Part shown: positions 1 through 8,307 of the stretch, one piece after another
Position numbering within the stretch: the first letter of the stretch is position 1
Layout: each line of letters starts with the position of its first letter
From: Clostridium sp.
GTDB lineage: Bacteria; Bacillota; Clostridia; Clostridiales; Clostridiaceae
Reading direction: 5' to 3'
Assembly: GCA_028692255.1 (NCBI GenBank)
Contig: JAQUXS010000019.1
Location: 1-40,712, forward strand
Length of the DNA stretch: 40,712 bases
Translations under genes and position numbers: made by a program
The notes under the pieces: generated by a model
What the model was told of the DNA's origin: nothing
Databases searched by the model: none
The model's input: the letters and a program-made list of their open reading frames with translations, nothing else

Positions 1-3000
1 TTTAAACTTGGAAGATCGATGACAAATATCGGAAGTGGAAAAGGACTTGTATCATGGAGTGGCACAATGTTTGAATATTTTATGCCTCTTTTAATTATGA
101 AAAATTATCCTGATACACTTTTAAATGAAACTTATATTAATGTTATAAAAGGACAAAAGGATTATGCAAAGAAAAGGCACATGCCATTTTGGGGAATTTC
201 TGAGTCAGCTTTTTACAGCTTTGATATTGCAGCAAATTACCAATATAAGGCTTTTGGGGTTCCAGGAATAGGACTTAAGAGAGGTCTTATAAATGAGGTG
301 GTAATATCGCCATATTCAACTATTCTTGCAATGCAAAAGGACCTATATTCGGCGATTAGAAATTTAAATAAAATTATAGCAAGTGGTATGGAAGGCAAGT
401 ATGGATTTTATGAAGCAATGGATTGCACAAATAGTAGAATGCCAAAAGGTATGAAAAATTGCATAATAAAATGCTTTATGGTTCACCATGAAGGAATGTC
501 TCTTTTGGCTTTAGATAATGTTTTAAAAGGATTTGTACTTCAAAATAGATTTCATAAAATACCAAGAGTAAAATCAACTGAACTTTTGCTTCAAGAAAGA
601 GTACCAAAGAGAGTTATATATGATAGAGAGCAGATTTTTGAAATTCCAAAAGAAAATGACATTAGAGAAAATCTTATCTCAAGACATTATAGAAATCCTA
701 ATATGGAAATGCCTGAATCTGATATCCTTTCAAATGGAATTTATTCCACTATGATTACAGATACAGGAAGTGGATATGGTAAAAAAGATGATATGATGAT
801 TTACAGGTGGAAAGGTGATTCCACTGAAGATGATACAGGAATGTTTTTTTACATAAAAGACATATCAACGGGAAAAATGTTCAGTGCAACTTATGAGCCA
901 TGCAAAAATGCAGGAGACAGCTATGAAACTACATTTTCATTAGACAAAGCTGAATTTAAAAGAAAAGATGGAGATATTGAGACAAAAACTGAAGTGGCTG
1001 TTTCCAATGAAGACAATGCAGAAGTTAGAAGGATAACTATTAAAAATACAAGTAAGCAGGAAAAAAGCATGGAAATTACAAGTTACTGTGAAGTTACACT
1101 GGCAAATTTAAGTGCTGATGAAGTTCATCCTGCTTTTAGCAACCTTTTTATAAGAACTGAATTTTTGAAAGATCCTATATGCATTTTGGCAAATAGAAGA
1201 CCAAGAGCAAAGAATCAGGATAAACCTTGGCTTATGCAGACTATAGTTACTGGCAGTGAGACAATTGGAGATATTCAGTATGAAACAAGAAGGGAAGAGT
1301 TTCTTGGGAGAAATGGAGATTTAATTCTTCCTAAGGCACTTAAGGGTAATAACAATCTTAAAAATAGCTCTGGAGATGTAATTGACCCTATAATAAGTTT
1401 TAGGATTAAAGTAAAAATACCAGCAGAAAGTGTAAGCAGTATTGCATATATTTCATCTATTTCAAAGGAGAGGCAGGATGCAATTGAACTTGCTAAAAAG
1501 TATAGTGATATGCAAAATGTAAATGGAATATTTAACTTTGCACCAAGCGAAATACATGCGGAGCTGAATTATTTAGGAATCAAACCAAACCAAGCAAATT
1601 TATATCAGCTTATGGCTTCTAAAATATTATTTTTAAATACAATGATTAGAGAAAGAAGCAATTACATTGAAAATGTGAAAAAATCACAAAGTGCACTATG
1701 GTCCTATGGTATATCAGGAGATTTGCCAATAGTTTTGCTTATTGTTAGAAATGAATCAGATATTGGTCTTGTAAAACAAATGGTAAATGCACATGAATAT
1801 TGGGCAATGAAAGGATTAAAGGTTGATCTTGTAATTTTAGATATGAAGGATAGTGGATATTTGCAGGAGTTTAACAATCTTATAAGAGATGAAATAAGTT
1901 CTGGGCATTCAAAAGATTTAATAAATAAATCCGCAGGAATATTTTTATATGAAAAATCTACAATGGATTCTTCAGATATAGAATTATTAATGGCAATTGC
2001 AAGGCTTGTTGTTGATTCAAATAAAGGGCTGCTTGTAAGTCAAGTAAAGAGTAGCATAAAACTTAAAGATGAGATACCATATCTAGAAAAGAAAAATATA
2101 GATTATGGAGATGGAAAGTTTGCATTTGAACATAGTAAACTTAGTTATTACAATGGGTACGGTGGATTTGACACACAAAAGGATGAATATGTTATAAGAT
2201 TAAATAACTTTGAAAATACACCGGCTCCATGGCTTAATGTAATATCTAATAAAAATTTTGGATTTCATGTGTCAGAAACAGGCAGTGCATATACATGGTG
2301 TGAAAACAGCAGAGAAAATAAAATAACACCATGGTCAAATGATTATATAACGGATAGAATTACAGAGGCACTTTATTTAAGAGATGAGGATACTGGAGAA
2401 GTTTGGAGTATAACACCAAAACCAGTAAGAGATTCAGGAGAGTACATTGTTGAACATGGCAAAGGTTATACGAATTTTAAGCATGTAGCAAAAGGAATCC
2501 TTGGAGAAATGACAATGTTTGTACCAATGGAGGAAAATTTAAAAATAATAAAGATTAATCTTAAAAATATATCAAAAATAAAGAGAAATATATCCTTAAC
2601 CTATTATGCTCAGCTTGTACTTGGAGTTGTTTCAAGGAATACTGAAATGCATATTGTTACCAACATTAATACTGAAAATGAATTTATTTATGCTAGAAAT
2701 CCATATAGTGAGAATTTCGGTAATATGTATGCTTACATGAAAATATTCGGTGGAGAACAAAATAGTTTTACAGGAAACAGGAGAGAATTTATAGGTAGAG
2801 ATGGAAGTGCTCAAAATCCACATGCTCTTTTAAAGAAGTTTCTTACAGGAAATTGTGGAGCAGGACTTGATCCATGTATGGCTGAAAATTCTAAAATAAC
2901 TATTGGCAGAGGAGAAGAAAAAAATCTGTATGTAATATTAGGAGAAGAAGATAGTCTTGAAAAAATAAACAGCTTAACTTTAAAGTATTCAAAATTTGAG

Positions 3001-4524
3001 AATGTTTTGAGTGAACTTTCTAAAACTAAAGATTATTGGAGAAAATTATTAAATAAAATAAGAGTTAAAACACCAGATGAAAGTATGAATATTATGATTA
3101 ACGGATGGCTTATGTATCAAACACTGTCATGTAGAATTTGGGCAAGAACGGCTTTTTACCAATCGGGAGGAGCATATGGTTTTAGAGATCAACTTCAAGA
3201 TGTTATGTCACTTTGCTTCTTAGATCCTGAAATGACTAGAAAACAAATAATAGTAAATGCTTCAAGACAATTCTTAGAAGGTGATGTACAGCATTGGTGG
3301 CATCCTGTAGTTAATAGTGGAATAAGAACTAGATTTTCTGATGATCTTCTATGGCTTCCATATGTTACAGATTTTTATATAAGAAACACAGGAGATTACA
3401 GTATATTAGATGAAACTGTAAATTACCTTGAGGACAGTGAATTAAAAGAAAATGAAGATGAAAGGTACAGTGTTTCAAAAAAATCTGAAAAGCAGGGTAC
3501 AATCTATGAGCATTGTGTAAAAGCCATTGAAAAGGGATTAAAGTTTGGAATACACAACATACCTCTTATGGGCAGTGGCGATTGGAATGATGGAATGAGC
3601 ACTGTTGGAAACAAAGGTAAAGGCGAGAGCGTATGGCTTGGGTGGTTTTTATATAGTATATTAAATAATTTTAAGAATATATGCAGACATAATGGTGATG
3701 AATATAGAGTACAGAGATATACAGAACTTGGAGAGTTTGTGAAAGAAAATGTTGAAAAAAATGCATGGGATGGTAAATGGTATAGAAGAGCTTACTTTGA
3801 TGATGGAATGCCTCTTGGTTCCTCTAAAAATGATGAATGCAGAATTGATTCACTAGCTCAATCATGGGCTGTTATTTCAAAGGGATCTGATATAAAAAAG
3901 GCAAAAGTTGCAATGGAAAGCGTTGAAAAATATCTTGTAAAGGAAGATAAAAAAATGGTGTTACTTTTAACGCCTGCTTTTAACAATTCCAAAATGGAAC
4001 CAGGATATATAAAAGGATATATACCAGGTGTAAGAGAAAATGGAGGGCAGTACACTCATGCTGCTACATGGGTAATACTTGCAATGGCAAAGCTTAAAGA
4101 AGAAGATAAAGCATGGAAAACCTTTAATATGATAAATCCTATAAATCATGCGAAAACAAAGTCAGAAAGTGATTTATACAAAGTGGAACCATATGTAATG
4201 GCTGCTGATGTTTATGCAGAGGAATCAAATAGTGGAAGAGGAGGCTGGACTTGGTATACAGGAACGGCAGGTTGGATGTATAGAGTTGGAATAGAAGACA
4301 TATTAGGTCTTACTTTATCAGAAGGTAAGGGATTTGAAATTCATCCATGTGTGCCTCATGAGTGGAAAGAATATGAAATAGACTATACTCATGAAAATTG
4401 TGAATACAAAATTAAAATTGAAAGAGGAATAAAAAAGTCCGTAACTCTTGATGGAGAGGCATTAAAGGAGGGTTTTGTTCCTTACCTTGATGGTGGCAAA
4501 CATGAGGTTAAAGTTACAATTTAA
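1..4524 (+). CDS. Cyclic beta-glucan synthase-like protein (glycoamylase-like + GH94-type domains), 5' end outside window
   Basis: The frame is open from base 1 (visible residues F-K-L-G-R-S before the first Met at base 19), so this is the C-terminal 1507 residues of a larger protein; NdvB-type cyclic beta-1,2-glucan synthases are about 2,800 residues. A glycoamylase-like domain is seen first (W-G-I-S-E-S-A near residue 64, H-H-E-G-M-S near 162). Two glycosyltransferase-36/GH94-type beta-sandwich segments follow, then an (alpha/alpha)6 barrel with G-A-Y-G-F-R-D, Q-H-W-W-H-P (1097-1102) and G-D-W-N-D (Asp about 1194). In GH94 phosphorylases that Asp is the general acid. R-G-G-W-T-W-Y-T-G-T-A-G-W lies near the C-terminus. 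In the family this part processes or phosphorolyses beta-glucan chains. Whether this one makes cyclic glucan depends on the unseen N-terminal glycosyltransferase region. A hairpin terminator follows directly. Confidence 0.85.
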   Translation, partial: FKLGRSMTNIGSGKGLVSWSGTMFEYFMPLLIMKNYPDTLLNETYINVIKGQKDYAKKRHMPFWGISESAFYSFDIAANYQYKAFGVPGIGLKRGLINEVVISPYSTILAMQKDLYSAIRNLNKIIASGMEGKYGFYEAMDCTNSRMPKGMKNCIIKCFMVHHEGMSLLALDNVLKGFVLQNRFHKIPRVKSTELLLQERVPKRVIYDREQIFEIPKENDIRENLISRHYRNPNMEMPESDILSNGIYSTMITDTGSGYGKKDDMMIYRWKGDSTEDDTGMFFYIKDISTGKMFSATYEPCKNAGDSYETTFSLDKAEFKRKDGDIETKTEVAVSNEDNAEVRRITIKNTSKQEKSMEITSYCEVTLANLSADEVHPAFSNLFIRTEFLKDPICILANRRPRAKNQDKPWLMQTIVTGSETIGDIQYETRREEFLGRNGDLILPKALKGNNNLKNSSGDVIDPIISFRIKVKIPAESVSSIAYISSISKERQDAIELAKKYSDMQNVNGIFNFAPSEIHAELNYLGIKPNQANLYQLMASKILFLNTMIRERSNYIENVKKSQSALWSYGISGDLPIVLLIVRNESDIGLVKQMVNAHEYWAMKGLKVDLVILDMKDSGYLQEFNNLIRDEISSGHSKDLINKSAGIFLYEKSTMDSSDIELLMAIARLVVDSNKGLLVSQVKSSIKLKDEIPYLEKKNIDYGDGKFAFEHSKLSYYNGYGGFDTQKDEYVIRLNNFENTPAPWLNVISNKNFGFHVSETGSAYTWCENSRENKITPWSNDYITDRITEALYLRDEDTGEVWSITPKPVRDSGEYIVEHGKGYTNFKHVAKGILGEMTMFVPMEENLKIIKINLKNISKIKRNISLTYYAQLVLGVVSRNTEMHIVTNINTENEFIYARNPYSENFGNMYAYMKIFGGEQNSFTGNRREFIGRDGSAQNPHALLKKFLTGNCGAGLDPCMAENSKITIGRGEEKNLYVILGEEDSLEKINSLTLKYSKFENVLSELSKTKDYWRKLLNKIRVKTPDESMNIMINGWLMYQTLSCRIWARTAFYQSGGAYGFRDQLQDVMSLCFLDPEMTRKQIIVNASRQFLEGDVQHWWHPVVNSGIRTRFSDDLLWLPYVTDFYIRNTGDYSILDETVNYLEDSELKENEDERYSVSKKSEKQGTIYEHCVKAIEKGLKFGIHNIPLMGSGDWNDGMSTVGNKGKGESVWLGWFLYSILNNFKNICRHNGDEYRVQRYTELGEFVKENVEKNAWDGKWYRRAYFDDGMPLGSSKNDECRIDSLAQSWAVISKGSDIKKAKVAMESVEKYLVKEDKKMVLLLTPAFNNSKMEPGYIKGYIPGVRENGGQYTHAATWVILAMAKLKEEDKAWKTFNMINPINHAKTKSESDLYKVEPYVMAADVYAEESNSGRGGWTWYTGTAGWMYRVGIEDILGLTLSEGKGFEIHPCVPHEWKEYEIDYTHENCEYKIKIERGIKKSVTLDGEALKEGFVPYLDGGKHEVKVTI

Positions 4525-4530
4525 AAAATA

Positions 4531-4560
4531 AACTGCCGCACTACTTTAGTGCGACAGTCA
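4531..4560 (+). terminator. Hairpin terminator after the glucan synthase-like gene
   Basis: CTGCCGCACTA (4533-4543), loop CTT, TAGTGCGACAG (4547-4557): an 11-bp stem with one wobble pair. It lies between two convergent genes. The T-run on the right is interrupted; the upstream A-run would give a U-run for the minus-strand transcript. The core is shared with other terminators in the window. Confidence 0.7.
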
Positions 4561-4568
4561 TATTATTT

Positions 4569-4751
4569 TTATTCTCTTGTTGGGTCATGTGTGTAATCAA
4601 ATTCTTGCCATGCAATGTTGTTTGAAACTATTGGATCAGTTACTGGATCTGGAACCTCTGAACATCCAGCATCAGAGCAAACCTTTATTTTATGAGGCTT
4701 TTGTTCCATGAAATCTCTTTCTCTTGGAAGATAACTTGTTTCTTTTTTCAT
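4569..4751 (-). CDS. Small conserved-looking protein of unknown function (60 aa)
   Basis: A 60-residue reading frame with a strong ribosome site on the minus strand (AAAGGGGGC, about 9 nt before ATG). The protein is hydrophilic, with no signal peptide or membrane segment. It has a basic N-terminal half and an acidic C-terminal half, a D-P-V-T-D-P-I stretch, one Trp, and two Cys spaced C-x4-C (residues about 25 and 30). It stands alone, convergent with the glucan synthase-like gene and divergent from desulfoferrodoxin. I do not recognise the family. The ribosome site, its position between independent transcription units and a non-random composition support a real gene. A second Met at residue 15 has no good ribosome site. 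Confidence 0.6.
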   Translation of the reverse strand: MKKETSYLPRERDFMEQKPHKIKVCSDAGCSEVPDPVTDPIVSNNIAWQEFDYTHDPTRE

Positions 4752-4837
4752 TTTTATATGCCCCCTTTAAAATTTTTTTGGTTTACACTAATATTGTTCC
4801 AAGACTCAAAAAGCATATTCTATTTTTAAAAAATTAA

Positions 4838-4866
4838 TGTTTTAATATTAAAAATAATGGTATAAT
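4838..4866 (+). promoter_or_regulatory. Probable promoter of desulfoferrodoxin
   Basis: A perfect -10 TATAAT at 4861-4866; the -35 is weak (TGTTTT at 4838-4843, 17-bp spacer). The spacer region begins with the perfect palindrome TTTAATATTAAA (4841-4852), a possible operator. PerR control of this gene class is known in clostridia, but the site here matches the PerR consensus only poorly. Confidence 0.4.
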
Positions 4867-4904
4867 TAATCTAAAATATGTTTATATTGGAGGGTGATGT
4901 TAAA

Positions 4905-5279
4905 ATGACAGGATTCAGGCAAGTTTATAAGTGTGAAGTATGTGGTAATATTGTCGAAGTATTTGAAAAGGCAGGTGGCACTCTTGTTTGTTGTGGAAAA
5001 CCAATGACATTGCTTGAGGCAAATACTGAAGATGCTGCATTAGAAAAACATGTTCCAGTTGTTAAAAAGGAAGGATCAGAAGTTTTTGTAAAAATTGGTG
5101 AAGTTCAGCACCCTATGACTTCAGAGCATTATATTAAATGGATTGAAGTACTTACAGAAGATAAATCATATGTAAAGTTTTTGAATCCTAATGAAAAGCC
5201 AGAAGCATCATTTAAAGTTGATGGTGAAATAAAAGAAGTAAGAGAGTATTGCAATATTCATGGACTTTGGAAAAAATAA
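4905..5279 (+). CDS. dfx: Desulfoferrodoxin (superoxide reductase, 2Fe-SOR type)
   Basis: A 124-residue superoxide reductase: it reduces superoxide to hydrogen peroxide in the cytoplasm with electrons usually delivered by rubredoxin. The N-terminal desulforedoxin domain has C-E-V-C-G-N and C-C-G-K-P-M, the four Cys of iron centre I. The catalytic centre II ligands are present in order: E-K-H-V-P, Q-H-P-M, E-H-Y-I-K-W and the C-terminal C-N-I-H-G-L-W. The start at 4905 is chosen because GGAGGG lies about 10 nt upstream; the frame also opens at 4878, which would put that ribosome site inside the gene. It is monocistronic, between the small minus-strand gene and the trpS T-box leader. Rubrerythrin, its usual functional partner, is at the other end of the window. 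Confidence 0.96.
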   Translation: MTGFRQVYKCEVCGNIVEVFEKAGGTLVCCGKPMTLLEANTEDAALEKHVPVVKKEGSEVFVKIGEVQHPMTSEHYIKWIEVLTEDKSYVKFLNPNEKPEASFKVDGEIKEVREYCNIHGLWKK

Positions 5280-5282
5280 TTA

Positions 5283-5310
5283 TTGACAAAAAAATCATAT
5301 ATTATATAAT
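5283..5310 (+). promoter_or_regulatory. Promoter of the trpS T-box leader
   Basis: TTGACA (5283-5288), 16-bp spacer, TATAAT (5305-5310): a near-consensus vegetative promoter starting just after the dfx stop codon. Confidence 0.75.
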
Positions 5311-5316
5311 AAATAT

Positions 5317-5577
5317 AAGTTTGATGATAAGATGTAAGTAAGTTTAAAAACAGATTTGCAGAGAATCGGTTACAGGTGAGAAATCGATATTTATGCTTAA
5401 ACTGAATGGGTCTTTGAGATTTGGAAAGAATAAAGTATTTCTGAACGTGTGTCTTATGTTACAAAGACAGGATAATTTATCCTCTAAGGGAAAACATTTT
5501 GCTTTCTAAAATTAGGTGGTACCGCGTATATTTCGCCCTAAACAGAGTTTTAACTTTGTTTAGGGATTTTTTTATTT
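5317..5577 (+). promoter_or_regulatory. T-box riboswitch, tryptophan-type, upstream of trpS
   Basis: The T-box core AGGTGGTACCGCG is at 5514-5526, where the antiterminator bulge TGGT pairs with the acceptor end of uncharged tRNA. It is followed by an intrinsic terminator: CCCTAAACAGAG (5536-5547), loop, CTTTGTTTAGGG (5554-5565), then a T-run. Stem I shows an AG-type bulge segment (GCAGAGAA) and GGTGAGAAAT. The proposed specifier codon is TGG at 5407-5409 in GAATGGGTC, matching tRNA-Trp and the downstream gene; TGG at 5422-5424 is a less likely alternative. Uncharged tRNA-Trp should allow read-through into trpS. Confidence 0.92.
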
Positions 5578-5616
5578 TGATAAAATTATTTTTTAATAAA
5601 ATTTTGAGGTGATAAT

Positions 5617-6636
5617 ATGGTTGAAGAAACAGAACAAAAAAAGAAAGTTATTTTTAGTGGAATACAGCCATCTGGAAATTTAACTTTAGGTAATTATCTT
5701 GGTGCTCTTAAGAATTGGGTTAAACTTCAAGATGAATATGACTGCTACTATTGTGTAGTTGATTTGCATGCTATAACTGTAAAGCAGCAGCCCAAGGATC
5801 TTAGAAGGAGAACTCTTGAAATATTAGCTATTTACATTGCAGCAGGGATTGATCCTGATAAGAATACACTTTTTATACAGTCTCATGTTTCAGCACATAG
5901 TGAAGTTGCATGGCTTTTAAATTGTTCTACTTATGTTGGTGAACTTTTAAGGATGACACAGTATAAGAGTAAATCGCAAAAGTATGGTAACAGTGATTCA
6001 GTTGGTGCGGGACTTTTAAATTATCCAATACTTATGGCAGCAGATATACTTTTATACCAGGCGGATTTAGTTCCAGTAGGTCTTGACCAAAAGCAGCATA
6101 TGGAACTTACAAGAACTATTGCTGATAGATTTAATAATGCATACAGCCCTACATTTAAGAAACCTGATCCTTATATACCAAAGGAAGGTTCAAAGATAAT
6201 GGATCTTCAGAATCCTGAAAAGAAGATGTCAAAGTCATCTGACAATCCAAACAGCTTTATACTTCTTATGGATCCTCCTGAAGTTATTAGAAAAAAGGTA
6301 TCAAGAGCAGTTACTGACAGTCTTGGAATTGTAAAATACAGTGATGATCAGCCAGGTGTAAAGAATTTGATGACAATTTTAAATGCACTTACAGGTGAAA
6401 AGTTCGAAGACATTGAAAAGAAATATGAGGGGAAAGGATATTCTGATTTTAAATCAGATGTTGCAGAGGCTATTGTAAATGAACTTGAACCTATTCAAAA
6501 GAAGGTAAAAGAATTATTAGAGGATAAAAATTACCTTGAAAGCATATACAAAAAAGGCGATGAAAAGGCAAGATATACAGCAAATAAAACTTTAAGAAAA
6601 ATGCAAAAGAAAATAGGGCTTATCCCACTTTCATAA
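5617..6636 (+). CDS. trpS: Tryptophanyl-tRNA synthetase
   Basis: Class Ic aminoacyl-tRNA synthetase that charges tRNA-Trp. It has 339 residues, the usual size. The HIGH-like signature is P-S-G-N-L-T-L-G-N-Y (residues about 20-29) and the second ATP loop is K-M-S-K-S (203-207). The Rossmann-fold Trp/ATP pocket includes G-L-D-Q-K-Q-H near residue 150. The start ATG at 5617 follows GAGGTGAT. The gene is monocistronic: the T-box leader precedes it and a strong terminator follows. T-box regulation links its expression to the charging state of its own tRNA. Confidence 0.97.
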   Translation: MVEETEQKKKVIFSGIQPSGNLTLGNYLGALKNWVKLQDEYDCYYCVVDLHAITVKQQPKDLRRRTLEILAIYIAAGIDPDKNTLFIQSHVSAHSEVAWLLNCSTYVGELLRMTQYKSKSQKYGNSDSVGAGLLNYPILMAADILLYQADLVPVGLDQKQHMELTRTIADRFNNAYSPTFKKPDPYIPKEGSKIMDLQNPEKKMSKSSDNPNSFILLMDPPEVIRKKVSRAVTDSLGIVKYSDDQPGVKNLMTILNALTGEKFEDIEKKYEGKGYSDFKSDVAEAIVNELEPIQKKVKELLEDKNYLESIYKKGDEKARYTANKTLRKMQKKIGLIPLS

Positions 6637-6683
6637 AAAAAATCAATTCTTAGTTTATTATAAATTAAGAATTGATTTTTTTA
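6637..6683 (+). terminator. Intrinsic terminator after trpS
   Basis: The 12-bp perfect stem AATCAATTCTTA / TAAGAATTGATT, preceded by an A-run and followed by a run of seven T. Confidence 0.85.
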
Positions 6684-6757
6684 TTGAGGTATTATGCTTT
6701 GAAATTAGGCATATATATAAGAGAATAAAAAGTTCAGTATTATTAACTATTAATTTC

Positions 6758-6784
6758 ATCAACTATATAGTTATGATGTATAAT
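6758..6784 (+). promoter_or_regulatory. Promoter with dyad symmetry before the radical SAM gene
   Basis: The -10 is TATAAT (6779-6784). Just upstream lies an interrupted inverted repeat, CATCA-ACTATATAGT-TATGATG (6758-6779), centred on the perfect 10-bp palindrome ACTATATAGT. It would overlap the -35 position, where no good -35 hexamer is visible, so an activator or repressor site is plausible. Confidence 0.45.
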
Positions 6785-6826
6785 AAAGGAAAAGGGATTA
6801 ATTAGATATTTTATAGGAGGGATTTT

Positions 6827-8206
6827 ATGAAAATTACTGAATCCGTAAAAAAAAATACACAAGAGGTATTTATAAATGCTGTTTTAAAATATTTGGACAA
6901 GGATCCAATTAAAAATGCAGATAAAATTTTTGCAATTTTAAAGAAAACAATAAAGGATCCAGATTCATTGGATAGAATTATTAATGTCGAGAGTTATTAC
7001 AACAATAATGATTCCATACATGAATATATAGAAAACATATTTAAGACTGTTAATAAAAAATGTCTAAGTAGATTTTTTGTGAATTTTCTTGCTAATGCTG
7101 CATGGTTTGGTGTTCCTAAAAGAGATGAATATCTTAAAAAAGAGGATACAAAAGTACCCTTCATAATACTTTTAAGTCCATCAATGAGATGTAACTTAAG
7201 GTGTAAGGGATGCTATGCAGGGCAGTATAGTAAAAAAGATGACATACCTTTTGAAGAAGTGGATAGAATTATAAAAGAAGCAAGGGATTTAGGTGTATAT
7301 TTCTTTATAATATTAGGTGGAGAACCATTTATAAATGATTATATGCTGGATATCTATGAAAAATATAATGACTGTATGTTTATGCCTTACACTAATGGAA
7401 CTTTATTTAATGAAAAATTAGCAGATAGAATTCAAGAACTTGGAAATGTAGCTCCAATGTTTTCACTTGAAGGTTTTGAGACTGAAACAGATGCAAGAAG
7501 AGGAATTGGAACATTTGAAAAGGTTATGAATGGTATGGATTTGCTTCATGAAAGAGGAGTGATATTTGGGGTGTCCTCTGCTGTATCTACCAATAATTTT
7601 GAGACGGTTTCTTCTAAAAAATTCATACAGATGCTTATTGATAAAGGTTCTAAAATAAGCTGGTATTTTATTTATATGCCAGTAGGTGTTGGCGTAAATA
7701 CAAAGGACATGCTTACGCCAGAGCAAAGAATTGAACTTGGAAGGCGAATAAGGGATATAAGAACATCAATGCCATATTTTTGTGCTGATTTCTTTAATGA
7801 TGCACCTTATGTAGGTGGATGTATAGCAGGAAAATATTATTGTCACATAAATGCAAAAGAAGATGTTGAACCATGTATATTTGCACATTTTTCTAGTATA
7901 AATCTTAAAGGAAAATCTCTTATAGAAGCATTTAGAACACCTTTTTTCAAAGAGCTTAGAAAAAATCAGCCTTATAATAAAAATCTTTTAATGCCATGCA
8001 TGATGATTGATAATACAGATGTTGTAAGAAAAATTACTAAAAAAACAGGTGCATACCCAACTGACGATAGTTCTTATAATATGATTCATAATGAAGAGTT
8101 TATGAAAGAATTGGATAAGCTTTCTAGTGACTATAAACCAGCAGCTGAGAAGGCATGGAAAGAAGATTTCAACGAAAAAGGAAATTATAAAATGTCAAAA
8201 GGTTAG
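6827..8206 (+). CDS. Radical SAM protein with SPASM-like C-terminal cysteines
   Basis: A 459-residue S-adenosylmethionine radical enzyme. The [4Fe-4S]-SAM motif is C-N-L-R-C-K-G-C (C122, C126, C129), followed by the glycine-rich G-G-E-P strand of the SAM-binding barrel. An N-terminal helical extension of about 110 residues precedes the barrel. Downstream Cys at about 332, 342, 350 and 391 resemble the auxiliary Fe-S cluster set of SPASM/twitch proteins, which commonly modify peptides or act in cofactor maturation. No precursor peptide gene or partner enzyme sits next to it; it is monocistronic, with its own promoter and terminator. The start follows AGGAGG (6815-6820). Substrate unknown; I infer only the enzyme class. 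Confidence 0.85.
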   Translation: MKITESVKKNTQEVFINAVLKYLDKDPIKNADKIFAILKKTIKDPDSLDRIINVESYYNNNDSIHEYIENIFKTVNKKCLSRFFVNFLANAAWFGVPKRDEYLKKEDTKVPFIILLSPSMRCNLRCKGCYAGQYSKKDDIPFEEVDRIIKEARDLGVYFFIILGGEPFINDYMLDIYEKYNDCMFMPYTNGTLFNEKLADRIQELGNVAPMFSLEGFETETDARRGIGTFEKVMNGMDLLHERGVIFGVSSAVSTNNFETVSSKKFIQMLIDKGSKISWYFIYMPVGVGVNTKDMLTPEQRIELGRRIRDIRTSMPYFCADFFNDAPYVGGCIAGKYYCHINAKEDVEPCIFAHFSSINLKGKSLIEAFRTPFFKELRKNQPYNKNLLMPCMMIDNTDVVRKITKKTGAYPTDDSSYNMIHNEEFMKELDKLSSDYKPAAEKAWKEDFNEKGNYKMSKG

Positions 8207-8213
8207 AAATAAA

Positions 8214-8246
8214 GGGGCCGCTGCACTATTGTAGTGCGACAGCCCC
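8214..8246 (+). terminator. Degenerate terminator-type hairpin after the radical SAM gene
   Basis: A 15-nt-arm hairpin, 8214-8228 / 8232-8246, with a GGGGC/GCCCC base and a GCACTA/TAGTGC tip; two positions are mispaired. There is no T-run. The tip and inner sequence (TAGTGCGACAG) match the terminator family seen elsewhere in the window. Confidence 0.5.
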
Positions 8247-8250
8247 ATAA

Positions 8251-8296
8251 TACTATTGACAAGGACATCATGCATTTGATGCCTGTGCCAGCAGTA
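8251..8296. repeat. Long imperfect inverted repeat between convergent genes
   Basis: Two 20-nt arms, 8251-8270 and 8277-8296, separated by 6 nt. They pair at about 16 of 20 positions including wobbles, and perfectly over CATCA/TGATG next to the loop. It lies immediately after the previous hairpin and before the HAD phosphatase stop. It could be a decayed bidirectional terminator or a repeat relic. Confidence 0.5.
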
Positions 8297-8307
8297 TGAA
8301 TGCTTTT

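Noticed and set aside
4838-4866. PerR operator at dfx
   Set aside because: The best window matches the PerR consensus at only about 8 of 14 positions, no better than chance in such AT-rich DNA.
4878-4904. Longer desulfoferrodoxin start at 4878
   Set aside because: The extension overlaps the ribosome site GGAGGG and is absent from the family N-terminus.
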